DNA of 64,000 bases from Micromonospora pisi (GTDB lineage Bacteria > Actinomycetota > Actinomycetes > Mycobacteriales > Micromonosporaceae). Location of the stretch: assembly GCF_003633685.1 (NCBI RefSeq), contig NZ_RBKT01000001.1, positions 2,170,001-2,234,000 of the forward strand, read 5' to 3'. Both the position numbers and the translations under genes were made by a program. Below, one piece after another: positions 37,338 through 46,926 of this stretch; position 1 is the stretch's first letter; every line of letters starts with the position of its first letter. The notes beneath the pieces are model-generated. The model saw only the letters and a program-made list of their open reading frames with translations, made no database searches and had not been told where the DNA came from.

Positions 37338-38360
37338 GTGTCCGACCAGATCCCGACCCCGCGCACCCCGGCCGACCCGCTCCGGCCCACCCTCCTGGCC
37401 GCCCGTACGCCCGGCTCGGTCACCCTCTCCGACGGACTCCGGCTCCACGTCACCCAGGCCGGGCCGACCAGCGCGCCGGTAACCGTACTGCTGCTGCACG
37501 GCTGGAACCTCGACCACCAGACCTGGCACCGGCAGGTGACCGCGCTGACCGGCGCGCTCGGCGACTCGGTCCGGGTGATCGGCTACGACGCCCGTGGGCA
37601 CGGCAGATCCGGGGTGAGCGCCCTCGGCACCGCCACCCTGGCCCGGCTCGGTGACGACCTGGCCGAACTGCTCGACACGATCGCGCCGACCGGGCCGGTG
37701 GTGCTCGCCGGCCACTCCCTCGGCGGCATGACGATCATGGAGTACGCCCACCGCCACCCCGACGACTTCGCCGCCCGGGTGGCCGGTCTGGTCCTCGTCG
37801 CCACCACCGCCGAGGGACACACCCACACCTGCTACGGACTGCCCACCCGGCTCACCTGGCTGGTCCGGCTCGCCGAGACCACCGGCGCCGGCGTACTGGC
37901 CCGCTGCGGTGGTCTGCGCACCCCCGGGCCGGTGCTCCAGGCGCTGCGGCCGGCCATCCGCTGGCTCCTCTTCGGCGACGACTGCGCCGCCGAGGACCTC
38001 GACCTCACCACCTCGGCGGTGGCCCGCGCGGCACTGGTCTCGATCGGCGGGCTCCGCGCCTCGGTCGGCCGGCAACACCGACTGGAGACCCTCACCCGCC
38101 TCGGTGACCTGCCGGTCGCCGCCCTGGTCGGTGACCGGGACCGGCTCACCCCGCCGCGCTGCGCCGAGTCGATCGTCGAGGCGCTCCCGGCCACCGAGCT
38201 GACCGTCTGCCCGGGCGCCGGCCACATGCTCCCCCTCGAACGTCCCGACGAGGTGAACTCGGCCCTGCTCGGGGTGGTCCGACAGGCCCTCGCCCGTACC
38301 CCGGCCCCCCGACAACCCGGCAACGGGCGCCGCCGGGCCCACGTCGGGAATCACGCCTGA
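37338..38360 (+). CDS. Alpha/beta hydrolase
   Basis: A 340-residue hydrolase. Oxyanion strand VTVLLLHGWNLDHQTW, nucleophile Ser in VLAGHSLGGMTIMEYA, acid region ALVGDRDRLTPP and His in PGAGHMLPLERPDEV, so the triad is complete. A helical cap (about residues 170-250) lies between strands. GTG 37338 follows GGGAGG. The substrate is unknown; lipases and epoxide hydrolases have this plan. Confidence 0.9.
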   Translation: MSDQIPTPRTPADPLRPTLLAARTPGSVTLSDGLRLHVTQAGPTSAPVTVLLLHGWNLDHQTWHRQVTALTGALGDSVRVIGYDARGHGRSGVSALGTATLARLGDDLAELLDTIAPTGPVVLAGHSLGGMTIMEYAHRHPDDFAARVAGLVLVATTAEGHTHTCYGLPTRLTWLVRLAETTGAGVLARCGGLRTPGPVLQALRPAIRWLLFGDDCAAEDLDLTTSAVARAALVSIGGLRASVGRQHRLETLTRLGDLPVAALVGDRDRLTPPRCAESIVEALPATELTVCPGAGHMLPLERPDEVNSALLGVVRQALARTPAPRQPGNGRRRAHVGNHA

Positions 38361-38595
38361 CGATCCGGCACGGGCACGACAGGCCCATCCGGGTGGGGAT
38401 TCGGCACCCGATTCGGACCACCGCGATGGCCGACACGGTGACCGCAGCGGACCCGATCGGCCGATCGGCGCAAAGCGACCGGACGGCAACCCGTACCCTC
38501 GCTACCTGGCCACCCTGCGCGGCCGCACGCCCGCCCGACCGCCGGCCGGGGTCGGGCGCCGCGTCGACACAACCAACCACCCGGGAGTCTGCACG

Positions 38596-40713
38596 TTGAC
38601 CGACCTCACCACCCTGCAACAGGAGATCGCCGCCGAGCAGCGGCATCTCGACCTGGTCTACGCCCGGCTGGCCCAGCTGCGCCGGACCGCCGCCAAGGCT
38701 GAGCAGGAGGGCTACCAACTCGCCCGGGTGGGCAACTTCGGCGCGCTGGTGGAGCGGGACGCGATGGTCTTCCACGCCGCCCGGCGCCGACACGCCCTCG
38801 ACGCCGAGCACGAAGGACTCGTCTTCGGCCGGCTGGACCTGCGCGACGGACAGGTGCTGCACGTCGGCCGGCTCGGCGTACGCGGCGAACGATCCGAACC
38901 GCTGGTGATCGACTGGCGGGCACCGGCCGCCGCCGCGTTCTACCAGGCCACCGCCGCCGACCCGCAGGGCGTGGTACGCCGACGCATGATCCAGTCCGCG
39001 AACGAGCGGGTCACCCGGATCGAGGACGACCTGCTCGACCCCGGCGCCGCCCCCAGCGGCATGCGGGTGGTGGGCGACGGTGCGTTGCTCGCCTCCCTCG
39101 CCAAGGCGACCGGGCGCGGCATGCGCGACATCGTCGCCACCATCCAGCGGGAACAGGACGAGGCGATCCGCTCCCCCGCCGGCGGGGTCACGATCGTCTC
39201 CGGCGGACCCGGCACCGGGAAGACCGCGGTCGCCCTGCACCGGGCCGCCTACCTGCTCTACTCCGACCGGAACCGGTTCGCCGGCGGCGGCGTACTGGTG
39301 GTCGGGCCGTCCGGGGTCTTCGTCGAGTACATCGCCTCGGTGCTGCCCTCGCTCGGCGAGGAGACCGCCACCCTGCACTCCCTCGGCTCGCTCTTCCCCG
39401 GCGTGGTCGCCACCCGTACCGACTCGGCGGCGGTCGCGGCGATCAAGGGCTCACTGCGGATGCGCCGGGTGCTCGAACGGGCCACCCACGACGCGGTCCC
39501 GGGCGGCCCCACCGAACTACGCCTGCTCTACCGGGGCGAACTGCTCCGGCTCGACGCCACCCAACTCGACCGGATCCGGGCCCGGGCGCTGCCCCGGGGC
39601 GCCCGGCGCAACGAGGTCCGCCGGGCCGGCATCGACGGACTCTTCCAGGCGCTCTGGTCGCAGGTGCAGCGGGCGCCGGTCGGGCGGCTGCCGGAGAAGG
39701 CCAACTTCGAGGACGACCTGGCCGAACGGGGCGAATTCCGGGACTTCATCCGCGCCTGGTGGCCCCGGTTGCACCCGTGGCACGTACTCGGCTGGCTGAG
39801 CCAGCCGGAACGGCTGCGCAGGTACGCCGAAGGGCTCCTCTCGCACCGGGAGATCCGAGCGCTCAGCGCGTCGTACCAGAACCTGGACGCCGACGGGCCG
39901 ACCATCGCCGACGTCGCCATCCTCGACGAACTGGACGAACTGCTCGGCAAGCCGATGCGGCCGGCCAAGCGACGACGGGACCCGTTCCTGCTCGCCGGTG
40001 GGGTACGCGAGGTCAGCACGTACGCCGACCGGCAGCGGGCCGCCCGGGCCCACGCCGCCGAACGGCCGGAGGACTACCGCGAGTACGCCCACGTGGTGGT
40101 CGACGAGTCGCAGGACGTCTCGCCGATGCAGTGGCGGATGCTCGGCCGGCGCGGCCGGCTCGCCTCCTGGACGGTGGTCGGTGACCCGGCGCAGACCGCC
40201 TGGACCGGCGACCCGCGCGAACTGGCCCAGTCCCGGGACAAGGCGCTCGGCCGCCGGGCCCGGCACGACTACACCCTCTCCACCAACTACCGGAACCCGG
40301 CGGAGATCTTCGCGGTCGCCGCCAAGGTGATCCGCGAGGTCGCCCCCGACCTCGCGCTGCCGACGGCGGTACGGACCACCGGGATCGAGCCGGTCGAACT
40401 GACCGTGTCCGCCGGTGAACTGCCCGGGGCGACCGTACGGGCGGTCACCGAACTCCTCGGCGAGGTGCAGGGAACGGTCGGCGTGATCACACCGGTGCCG
40501 CGCCGGGACGAGGTCAGCGGTTGGCTGGCCGACCTCGCCGGCCCCCGACTCCAGGTGGTGACCAGCCTCCAGGCGAAGGGCATGGAGTACGACGGTGTCG
40601 TGCTGCTCGCCCCGACCGAGATCCGTACCGACTCCGAGTCCGGCGTACGCACCCTCTACGTGGCCCTGTCCCGGGCCACCCAGCGCCTGACCACCATCGA
40701 CCCCACCCGCTGA
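38596..40713 (+). CDS. HelD-like RNA polymerase-associated ATPase
   Basis: A 705-residue superfamily I ATPase. N-terminal coiled coil (LQQEIAAEQRHLDLVYARLA) as in the HelD arm that enters the polymerase secondary channel. Walker A is SGGPGTGKTAVALHRAAYLL (about 202), Walker B VVVDESQDVSPMQW (about 500), and motif VVGDPAQTAW. HelD frees stalled RNA polymerase from DNA, and the related HelR protects against rifamycins. The TTG start at 38596 follows GGGAG. It is not linked to the monooxygenase gene, so I do not assign HelR. Confidence 0.85.
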   Translation: MTDLTTLQQEIAAEQRHLDLVYARLAQLRRTAAKAEQEGYQLARVGNFGALVERDAMVFHAARRRHALDAEHEGLVFGRLDLRDGQVLHVGRLGVRGERSEPLVIDWRAPAAAAFYQATAADPQGVVRRRMIQSANERVTRIEDDLLDPGAAPSGMRVVGDGALLASLAKATGRGMRDIVATIQREQDEAIRSPAGGVTIVSGGPGTGKTAVALHRAAYLLYSDRNRFAGGGVLVVGPSGVFVEYIASVLPSLGEETATLHSLGSLFPGVVATRTDSAAVAAIKGSLRMRRVLERATHDAVPGGPTELRLLYRGELLRLDATQLDRIRARALPRGARRNEVRRAGIDGLFQALWSQVQRAPVGRLPEKANFEDDLAERGEFRDFIRAWWPRLHPWHVLGWLSQPERLRRYAEGLLSHREIRALSASYQNLDADGPTIADVAILDELDELLGKPMRPAKRRRDPFLLAGGVREVSTYADRQRAARAHAAERPEDYREYAHVVVDESQDVSPMQWRMLGRRGRLASWTVVGDPAQTAWTGDPRELAQSRDKALGRRARHDYTLSTNYRNPAEIFAVAAKVIREVAPDLALPTAVRTTGIEPVELTVSAGELPGATVRAVTELLGEVQGTVGVITPVPRRDEVSGWLADLAGPRLQVVTSLQAKGMEYDGVVLLAPTEIRTDSESGVRTLYVALSRATQRLTTIDPTR

Positions 40714-40735
40714 CCCTCCTGCCGGAGGGTCAGCG
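40708..40735. terminator. Hairpin terminator overlapping the helD-like stop codon
   Basis: CGCTGACCCTCC and GGAGGGTCAGCG form a perfect 12-bp stem with a 4-nt loop. The TGA stop is inside the left arm. It lies between convergent genes. Confidence 0.7.
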
Positions 40736-40744
40736 GTACGGATC

Positions 40745-41731
40745 TCAGGGGCGGGGGATGGCGGTGACGGTGTACGGGGTGGTGGCGGTCGGCGGGGTGG
40801 TGAAGCGGCCGTTGGGCAGGTAGAGGCGGTTGCCGTACGCGGCCACGGTGGTCGGTACGTCGAAACCGGCGGAGGTTACCCGCTCGACCAGCCGTCCACT
40901 GGTGCCGGCGCGGTCGAGCTCGAAGACGGAGACGGTGTTCAGCCGGTTCTGCACCACGTACAGGGTGCGTCCGTCCCGGAGCAGCCCGTCGCCGTTGGTC
41001 AGCACCTCGCCGCCGAGGTCGACGGTCCGGGCCACCCCGGTCGCCGGGTCGACCCGGAAGAGCAGGCCGGGGCCGGACTGCACGACCAGCAGGCCGCGAC
41101 CGTCCGGTGTGGTCTCGATGCCGTTGGCGTTGATCCCGGCGCCGTAGACGATGTCGCCGGTCAACGGCAACGTGACCGTCTCGTCCGCGTCCGGCAGGCC
41201 ACCCCACCGGTTCAGCGGCAGCTTGTAGAGGACCGGGTTGGTCGAGTCGGTGAACCAGGCGGCGTCCGGGGTGAGCACCACGTCGTTGACGAAGCTCGGC
41301 ACGTTGTTGAACTGGTAGGTGGTCAGCAGTTCTCCGGTGAAGGCGTTGAACACCTTCGCGGCGGCGCCGGTGGTGCTGTTCCCGCCGCCGACGAAGAGCC
41401 GCCCGCGCAGGTCCACCTTGAGGCCCTGGGACGGGGTGCCCGAACCGGCGTTGATCTGCTCGCCCCGCCCGGTGACCAGGTTGACCCGGTAGATGGCGCC
41501 GGTGGCCCGGGAACCGAAGAAGGCGTACGGCAGGGCCCCGATCGCGATCCCCTCCGGCTGGAACCCGTCCGGCAGGGCGAACGTGGTCGGGAACAGGGTG
41601 CCGGGCCGGGTCGACGCGGTTGCGGAGCGCCCGGTGTCGACCGGGGCGGCGCTGACCGGGGCGGCCGCCGCCAGGGTGCCGGCGAGCGCCACGGCGACGG
41701 ACAGGACGGTGGTACGGGGTCGAACTCGCAT
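40745..41731 (-). CDS. Secreted beta-propeller protein, SMP-30/NHL-like
   Basis: A 328-residue exported protein with a signal peptide ending VSAAP-VDTG. The mature part has repeated blades: FQPEGIAIGALPYAFFG, GTPSQGLKVDLRGRLFVGG, VNDVVLTPDAAWFTDST, ANGIETTPDGRGLLVVQ and NGDGLLRDGRTLYVVQN. Such proteins bind metals and hydrolyse lactones, or have no known activity. I start at the ATG (complement of 41729-41731) that has GGAGGAG upstream, which gives a clean signal peptide. Confidence 0.82.
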   Translation of the reverse strand: MRVRPRTTVLSVAVALAGTLAAAAPVSAAPVDTGRSATASTRPGTLFPTTFALPDGFQPEGIAIGALPYAFFGSRATGAIYRVNLVTGRGEQINAGSGTPSQGLKVDLRGRLFVGGGNSTTGAAAKVFNAFTGELLTTYQFNNVPSFVNDVVLTPDAAWFTDSTNPVLYKLPLNRWGGLPDADETVTLPLTGDIVYGAGINANGIETTPDGRGLLVVQSGPGLLFRVDPATGVARTVDLGGEVLTNGDGLLRDGRTLYVVQNRLNTVSVFELDRAGTSGRLVERVTSAGFDVPTTVAAYGNRLYLPNGRFTTPPTATTPYTVTAIPRP

Positions 41732-41874
41732 CCTCGATCTCCTCCCCCGCCAGTCCGGCGGGCATCGGCTGATGTCGGTCGGTACCGGGTTCGATGGTGC
41801 CCGGTCGCCCCGCTGTCCGCTACCTGACAACCGCTCCGCTTCCAGGGGCGGTGGTGATCACGTCAGACTGTGGC

Positions 41875-44436
41875 GTGAACTGGCCACTGCTGCGCCTGGC
41901 CGTCGCCGGGCTGCGCGCGCACGCGGTACGACTGCTGCTGACCGCCTTCGCGGTGGTGGTCGGAGTGGGTTTCCTGGCCGGCACCCTGGTCTACGGCGAC
42001 ACCGCGCGGGCCGCGTTCTACGACGACCTGGCCCGCTCGGCGAGGAACGTGGACGTGGTGGTGGAGCCGGCCGAGACGCTGGTGTCGGCCGAGACGGTGA
42101 ACCGGATCCGGGCGGTCGACGGGGTGGCCGAGGTGGACGGCCGGGTGATCGCCTGGCTGGGCCTGCTCGACCGGGACGGTCGACTGCTGACCCAGCAGGG
42201 ACACGTCGGTTATGGACTCTCGGTGCCCGGTGTGGCGTCGCTCGCCCCGTACGACGTGACCGCCGGACGGCTCCCCACGGTGCCCGGCGAGGTCGCGGTC
42301 GACAAGACCACGGTGGCCGCCACGGGGTACGCCCTGGGCGCCCCGGTGAGCCTGCTCGACCAGGCCGGTACGCCGCACCGGCTGACCCTGGTCGGGGTCC
42401 TCGACCTCGGGGTGAACCGCCTCTTCGGCGGCTCCCCGGTGGCCGCGTTGACCGGTCCCGACCTGGTCGCCCTCACCGGCACCGAGCGGTACGCCCAGGT
42501 GGTGGTCCGGGCCCGGCCCGGGGTCGACCCGGAGGTGCTCGCCGACCGGGTGGCGCGGGTGACGGGTGACCCGCTGTTGGTGGTGCTCACCGGTGACCGG
42601 CTCCGGGACCAGCTCGCCGAACAGGCGGGCAAGTACGTCGACGGCTTCCTGGCGGTGCTGATCGGGTTCGGCGTGGTCTCACTGACCGTGTCGGCGTTCG
42701 TCATCTACAACACCTTCGCCATCCTGGCCGCCCAACGGGTACGCGAGCTGAGCCTGCTGCGTTGCGTCGGGGCGTCCCGCCGGCAGGTGGGGGTGGCGGT
42801 ACTGCTGGAGGCGGTGGCGCTCGGCGTACTGGCCTCGCTCGGCGGGCTGGCGATGAGCCTGCTGGTCGGCTACGGGCTGATCTGGGGGCGGGAGCTGGTC
42901 GCCACCGACATCCCGCTGCACGCTCCGGTGGTGCGCTGGCCGACGGTGGCGGTGGCACTCGGGTTCGGCACGGTGGTGACGGTGCTGGCCGCGCTCGTAC
43001 CGGCGCTCGGGGCGGGGCGGGTGCCACCGCTGGCGGCCCTGCACGGCAGCGCCACCGCCGAACTGCGCGACGCGTCCGGCCGCCGTGGCCGGGTCCGGGT
43101 GCTGGTCGCCGTCGGGCTGGCCGGGGCGGGGCTGGTGGCGATCCTGGTCGGGGTGCCGCTGGCCTTTCCGGGGCTGCCACTGGTGCTCGGCGGCGGAATG
43201 GTCGTCTTCCTCGGCGCGGTGGTGGCGGCTCCGCTGCTGGTTCCGCGCGCGGTCGGCGCGCTCGGTTGGCTGCCGGCCCGGCTCTTCGGCCCGGTGGCCC
43301 GGCTGGCGGTGGTGAACGCGCGGCGCAACCCGCGCCGGGCCGCGGCGACCACCATGGCGCTGACCATCGGGGTGGCGCTGATGTCGATGTTCGCGGTGCT
43401 GCTGGAGACCGCCCGGGACCAGACCGGGCGTGAGCTGACCGAGAACTTCCCGGTCGACTTCGTGCTCGACCGGACCCGGATCGACGGTACGCCGGGCGCC
43501 ACCCGGGGCGAGCTGCCGGCGGAGCTGGCCGGGGTGCTCCGGGCCGAGCCGACGTTCGCCACGGTGGCGGAGGTACGGCTCGCGCCGGCCCCGGTCGACC
43601 CGCAGGTACGGATCTGGTCGGTGCCGGCGGAACAGTTGCGCGGGCCGGTCCGGCCGGAGGTCACCGACGGCGACCTGGCCGATCTGCGCCCCGGCACGGT
43701 GGCGGTGAGCCGCCCGGTGGCGCGGGCCCGGGGGCTCGGGGTGGGTGACCGGTTCGCGCTGGGCCTGCCCGGCGTACCGGACCCGGCCGGGGCGCTGACC
43801 GTGGTGGCGCTCTACGACGACGCCCCGACCGGCGGCGGTGCCCTGGTCGCGTGGGACCAGTTCAGCGCCGCGTACGGCCCCGGGGCGCCGAACCAGCTCC
43901 TGCTCGACCTGGCCCCCGGTGTCGGTACGGCGGCCGGCCGGCAGGCCCTGGACCGGGTGCTCCGGACCTACCCGGTGGTACGGGTGAGCAGCGTCGCCGA
44001 CCAGGCGAACGCGCTGTCGGCGACCCTGGACGAGCTGCTCGGCATCTTCGCCGCGCTGCTCGGCATGTCGGTGCTGATCGCACTCTTCGGGATCAGCAAC
44101 ACGCTCTCCCTGTCGGTCTTCGAACGGACACGTGAGTCCGCGACGCTGCGGGCACTGGGGCTCTCCCGGCGGCAACTCGGCCGGATGCTGCTCGCCGAGG
44201 CGGGGCTGATCGCGCTGGTCGGGGCGCTGGCCGGGATCGTCCTCGGGGTCGGCGTCGGCTGGACCGCCGCACTCGGACTGATCAACAGTTACGGGCACGG
44301 GCTGCCGGTCGTACCGGTGGGTCAGCTCGCCCTCTGCGTGGCTCTGGCCGGCGGCGCGGCGCTCCTGGCCGGGCTGCTGCCCGCCCGGCGGGCGACCCGG
44401 GCGCCGATCGTGGCGGCGATGAGCGTGGAGGGCTGA
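41875..44436 (+). CDS. FtsX-type ABC transporter permease
   Basis: An 853-residue protein with two FtsX domains and large extracytoplasmic (MacB-like) domains. First: LTVSAFVIYNTFAILAAQRV then LSLLRCVGASRRQVGVAVLL. Second: LIALFGISNTLSLSVFERTR then SATLRALGLSRRQLGRMLLA. Such permeases act with a LolD/MacB-like ATPase in export or lipoprotein handling. No ATPase gene is adjacent on either side. The start is uncertain: GTG 41875 matches the first helix, and GTG 41851 is an alternative. Confidence 0.85.
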   Translation: MNWPLLRLAVAGLRAHAVRLLLTAFAVVVGVGFLAGTLVYGDTARAAFYDDLARSARNVDVVVEPAETLVSAETVNRIRAVDGVAEVDGRVIAWLGLLDRDGRLLTQQGHVGYGLSVPGVASLAPYDVTAGRLPTVPGEVAVDKTTVAATGYALGAPVSLLDQAGTPHRLTLVGVLDLGVNRLFGGSPVAALTGPDLVALTGTERYAQVVVRARPGVDPEVLADRVARVTGDPLLVVLTGDRLRDQLAEQAGKYVDGFLAVLIGFGVVSLTVSAFVIYNTFAILAAQRVRELSLLRCVGASRRQVGVAVLLEAVALGVLASLGGLAMSLLVGYGLIWGRELVATDIPLHAPVVRWPTVAVALGFGTVVTVLAALVPALGAGRVPPLAALHGSATAELRDASGRRGRVRVLVAVGLAGAGLVAILVGVPLAFPGLPLVLGGGMVVFLGAVVAAPLLVPRAVGALGWLPARLFGPVARLAVVNARRNPRRAAATTMALTIGVALMSMFAVLLETARDQTGRELTENFPVDFVLDRTRIDGTPGATRGELPAELAGVLRAEPTFATVAEVRLAPAPVDPQVRIWSVPAEQLRGPVRPEVTDGDLADLRPGTVAVSRPVARARGLGVGDRFALGLPGVPDPAGALTVVALYDDAPTGGGALVAWDQFSAAYGPGAPNQLLLDLAPGVGTAAGRQALDRVLRTYPVVRVSSVADQANALSATLDELLGIFAALLGMSVLIALFGISNTLSLSVFERTRESATLRALGLSRRQLGRMLLAEAGLIALVGALAGIVLGVGVGWTAALGLINSYGHGLPVVPVGQLALCVALAGGAALLAGLLPARRATRAPIVAAMSVEG

Positions 44437-44526
44437 ACCCCGCCCCCGGCGGCCCGAATCAATCGCACACATTGGGATGTCGGCATATGTTGGGTCGCGC
44501 GGGTACCGGCGGCGGAGGGTGTGTGC

Positions 44527-45447
44527 GTGGGCGCGGGTCATGACCACGGCGCGCAGACGATGCGCGCGGGCGAGCGGCACCGGGGACGGCTCTGGTCCGC
44601 CCTCGGACTGCTCGTCGTCTTCACCGTGGTCGAGGCGGTCACGGCGCTCGCCACCGGCTCGCTCGCGCTCCTGTCCGACGCCGGTCACATGTTCACCGAC
44701 GTACTCGGGATCGGGATGGCGCTCGCCGCGATCACCGCGACCCGGCGGGCCACCGACGACCCCCAGCGGACCTTCGGCCTCTACCGGCTGGAGGTGCTGG
44801 CCGCCCTGGCCAACGCGGTGCTGCTCTTCGGTGTCGCGATCTACGTGCTGGTCGAGGCGGCGCTGCGGTTCGGTGCCGCGCGTCCGCCGACCGTGCTGGC
44901 CGGGCCGATGCTGGTGGTGGCGATCCTCGGGCTGCTGGCCAACCTGGTCGCCTTCGGGCTGTTGCGGGCCGGCGCGCGGGAGAGCATCAACCTGCGCGGC
45001 GCCTACCTGGAGGCGCTCGGGGACCTGCTCGGCTCGGCCGGCGTGATCGTCGCCGCCCTGGTGATCGCGAACACCGGCTGGTGGTGGGCCGATCCGCTGG
45101 TCGCGGTGGCGATCGGCCTGTTCATCCTGCCCCGGACCGGACGGCTGGCGCGGGCCGCGGTCCGGATTCTGGTGCAGGCCGCACCGGAGCACCTGGACGT
45201 GCCGACGGTGGCCGCCCGACTCTGTGCCGTACCCGGTGTCGCCAACGTGCACGACCTGCACGTCTGGACGCTGACCTCGGGCATGGAGGTCGCCTCGGCC
45301 CACCTGACGCTCTCCCCCGGCGCCGAGGTCGGCGCGGTGCTCGCCGCGGCGCGCGGGGCGTTGCACGACGACTTCGACATCGCGCACGCCACTCTCCAGG
45401 TCGAGCCCGGCAGCGCGAGCGAGAGCTGCGGCCCCGCCGATTGGTAG
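44527..45447 (+). CDS. Cation diffusion facilitator (CDF) metal exporter
   Basis: A 306-residue protein with six spans and a C-terminal cytoplasmic domain (VPTVAARLCAVPGVANVHDL). The metal site in helix 2 is LLSDAGHMFTDVLG (HxxxD). In helix 5 the usual His is Glu (YLEALGDLLGS). It is expected to expel zinc or similar ions in exchange for protons. The GTG at 44527 has GGAGG at a good distance; the GTG at 44521 is too near. Confidence 0.87.
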   Translation: MGAGHDHGAQTMRAGERHRGRLWSALGLLVVFTVVEAVTALATGSLALLSDAGHMFTDVLGIGMALAAITATRRATDDPQRTFGLYRLEVLAALANAVLLFGVAIYVLVEAALRFGAARPPTVLAGPMLVVAILGLLANLVAFGLLRAGARESINLRGAYLEALGDLLGSAGVIVAALVIANTGWWWADPLVAVAIGLFILPRTGRLARAAVRILVQAAPEHLDVPTVAARLCAVPGVANVHDLHVWTLTSGMEVASAHLTLSPGAEVGAVLAAARGALHDDFDIAHATLQVEPGSASESCGPADW

Positions 45448-45682
45448 GCCCAGCTGATTGGTAGGCCCCGCTACCCGAATACGGTCCTTACCTGACTCGG
45501 AAACGCGACCACTCTTCGCTTACCTGGTCCTTAAATTTTGTCCCCCGACCGGGTGAACTTTTCTAGTTATATCCGACATATCACTTCGAGTGGCGCCGCC
45601 TGTCGGCCGCGCCAACACTGTCCGTACTGGACCAGGCCGGTAGGCTCGGCTCCGGTCTCCGCCGGGCGGCGCCCTCCGGCGC

Positions 45683-45808
45683 CTGCGGTGACCGTCGCCT
45701 AATCGCACGTGCGAGCCGGGGAACCATCGCGTCATTGGGGTGCATCCGCGTCAGCGGTAGGGATCTTCCGTCCCGAACCCGTCAGCTAACCCGGTCGGCG
45801 GCTGACGG
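45683..45808 (+). ncRNA. ydaO-type cyclic-di-AMP riboswitch
   Basis: Characteristic conserved blocks occur in order: CGAGCCGGGGAACC (about 45713), GGGGTGCATCC (about 45738), GGTAGGGATCTTCC (about 45756), then CCGAACCCGTCAGCTAACCC (45773-45792) and GGTCGGCGG. These match, from memory, the ydaO-yuaA RNA that precedes wall-hydrolase genes in actinobacteria and shuts them off when c-di-AMP is bound. The gene begins 15 bp after it. A probable -10 (TATATC) lies near 45570. Ends are approximate. Confidence 0.85.
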
Positions 45809-45823
45809 AAGGACGTGCAGCAA

Positions 45824-46912
45824 ATGCCAGACCTGGCGCCCGTACGACCACGACCACGTGCCGCACGGTTCGCGACCCTGACGGCGATCGCGATCACCCT
45901 CACCGTGCTGGCCACCCCCCTCACCCCCACCAGCGCACTGGCCGCGAACGGCCCCCTCGCCGCCGCCCCGGGAACGCTCGCCGCCGCCCCGGGCGACACC
46001 GACGACGAGGGCGGCACCGCCAGCCTCCGCGAACAGCTCGACGTCGCGGCCAAGGGCTATCTCGACGCCCAGGCGGCCCTGGACAACTCCACCAAACGGC
46101 AACAGCAGCTCGCCACCCACCTGGGCACCCTGGAGGCCGAACTGGTCACCCGTACCCAGACCGTCGCCGAACTCGCCGGCATGGCGTACCGCACCGGCCG
46201 ACTGGGGCCGCTGACGGCGCTGCTCAACAGCGACTCGCCCGACGGTTTCCTGGACCGGGCCTCGTCGCTCGGCACGGTGGCCGCCAACGAGGACCGCCAG
46301 CTCCGGAACCTGATCGAGGTCCGCGACCAGGAACAGCGGGCCAAGGCGGCGATCGAGAACGAGATCCGGGAACAACGCAAGCAGCTCGACATCATGGCCA
46401 AGCGCAAGCAACAGGCCGAACGCGCGCTCGCCCAGGCGGGCAGCGGCGGCGCCAGCGCCGGCGTCACCGCCAGCACCACCTCCGCCACGGCCAAGCCGGC
46501 GCCGCGCAACGCCGACGGCTCCTGGCCGAAGGAGTCGTGCAGCGTGAACGACCCGACCACCACCGGCTGCATCACCCCGCGCACCCTCAACGCGATGAAC
46601 CAGGCCAAGGCGGCCGGCTTCACCCGCTTCGTCTCCTGCTTCCGCAGCGGCGGCTCGGGCGAACACCCCAAGGGACGGGCCTGCGACTTCGCTGCGGAGA
46701 CGGGCGGCTTCGGCGGGGTCGCCACCGGCGGCGACAAGACGTACGGCAACAACCTGGCGGCGTACTTCGTCAAGAACGCCAGCCGCCTCGGAGTGCTGTA
46801 CGTGATCTGGTTCAAGCAGATCTGGCTACCCGGCAGTGGCTGGAAGGCGTACAACGGCGGCGGTGACCCCTCCAGCGACCACACCAACCACGTCCACCTC
46901 TCCGTGAACTGA
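45824..46912 (+). CDS. Exported coiled-coil protein, cell-wall-linked
   Basis: A 362-residue secreted protein. Signal peptide to about residue 40 (TPTSALAANG). A coiled-coil region (about 60-220) reads LREQLDVAAKGYLDAQAALD then QQQLATHLGTLEAELVTRTQ, as in NlpC/P60 hydrolase regulators. The C-terminal domain (about 245-362; SCSVNDPTTTGCITPRTLNA to SDHTNHVHLSVN) resembles the ARB-07466-like domain with His in NHVHLSV. Start ATG 45824 follows GGAAGGA; the GTG at 45815 is too near it. The riboswitch just upstream suggests regulation by c-di-AMP. Confidence 0.85.
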   Translation: MPDLAPVRPRPRAARFATLTAIAITLTVLATPLTPTSALAANGPLAAAPGTLAAAPGDTDDEGGTASLREQLDVAAKGYLDAQAALDNSTKRQQQLATHLGTLEAELVTRTQTVAELAGMAYRTGRLGPLTALLNSDSPDGFLDRASSLGTVAANEDRQLRNLIEVRDQEQRAKAAIENEIREQRKQLDIMAKRKQQAERALAQAGSGGASAGVTASTTSATAKPAPRNADGSWPKESCSVNDPTTTGCITPRTLNAMNQAKAAGFTRFVSCFRSGGSGEHPKGRACDFAAETGGFGGVATGGDKTYGNNLAAYFVKNASRLGVLYVIWFKQIWLPGSGWKAYNGGGDPSSDHTNHVHLSVN

Positions 46913-46926
46913 CCCCCGCCCGCTTC

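Noticed and set aside
38361-38595. Rifamycin-associated element before the HelD-like gene
   Set aside because: I looked for a GC-rich dyad like that of the monooxygenase gene and found only unrelated palindromes such as CCGATCGGCCGATCGG.
42679-45387. A 902-residue open frame opposite the FtsX and CDF genes
   Set aside because: It is a shadow of high-GC coding on the other strand, rich in Arg, Gln, His and Gly, with no family motif.
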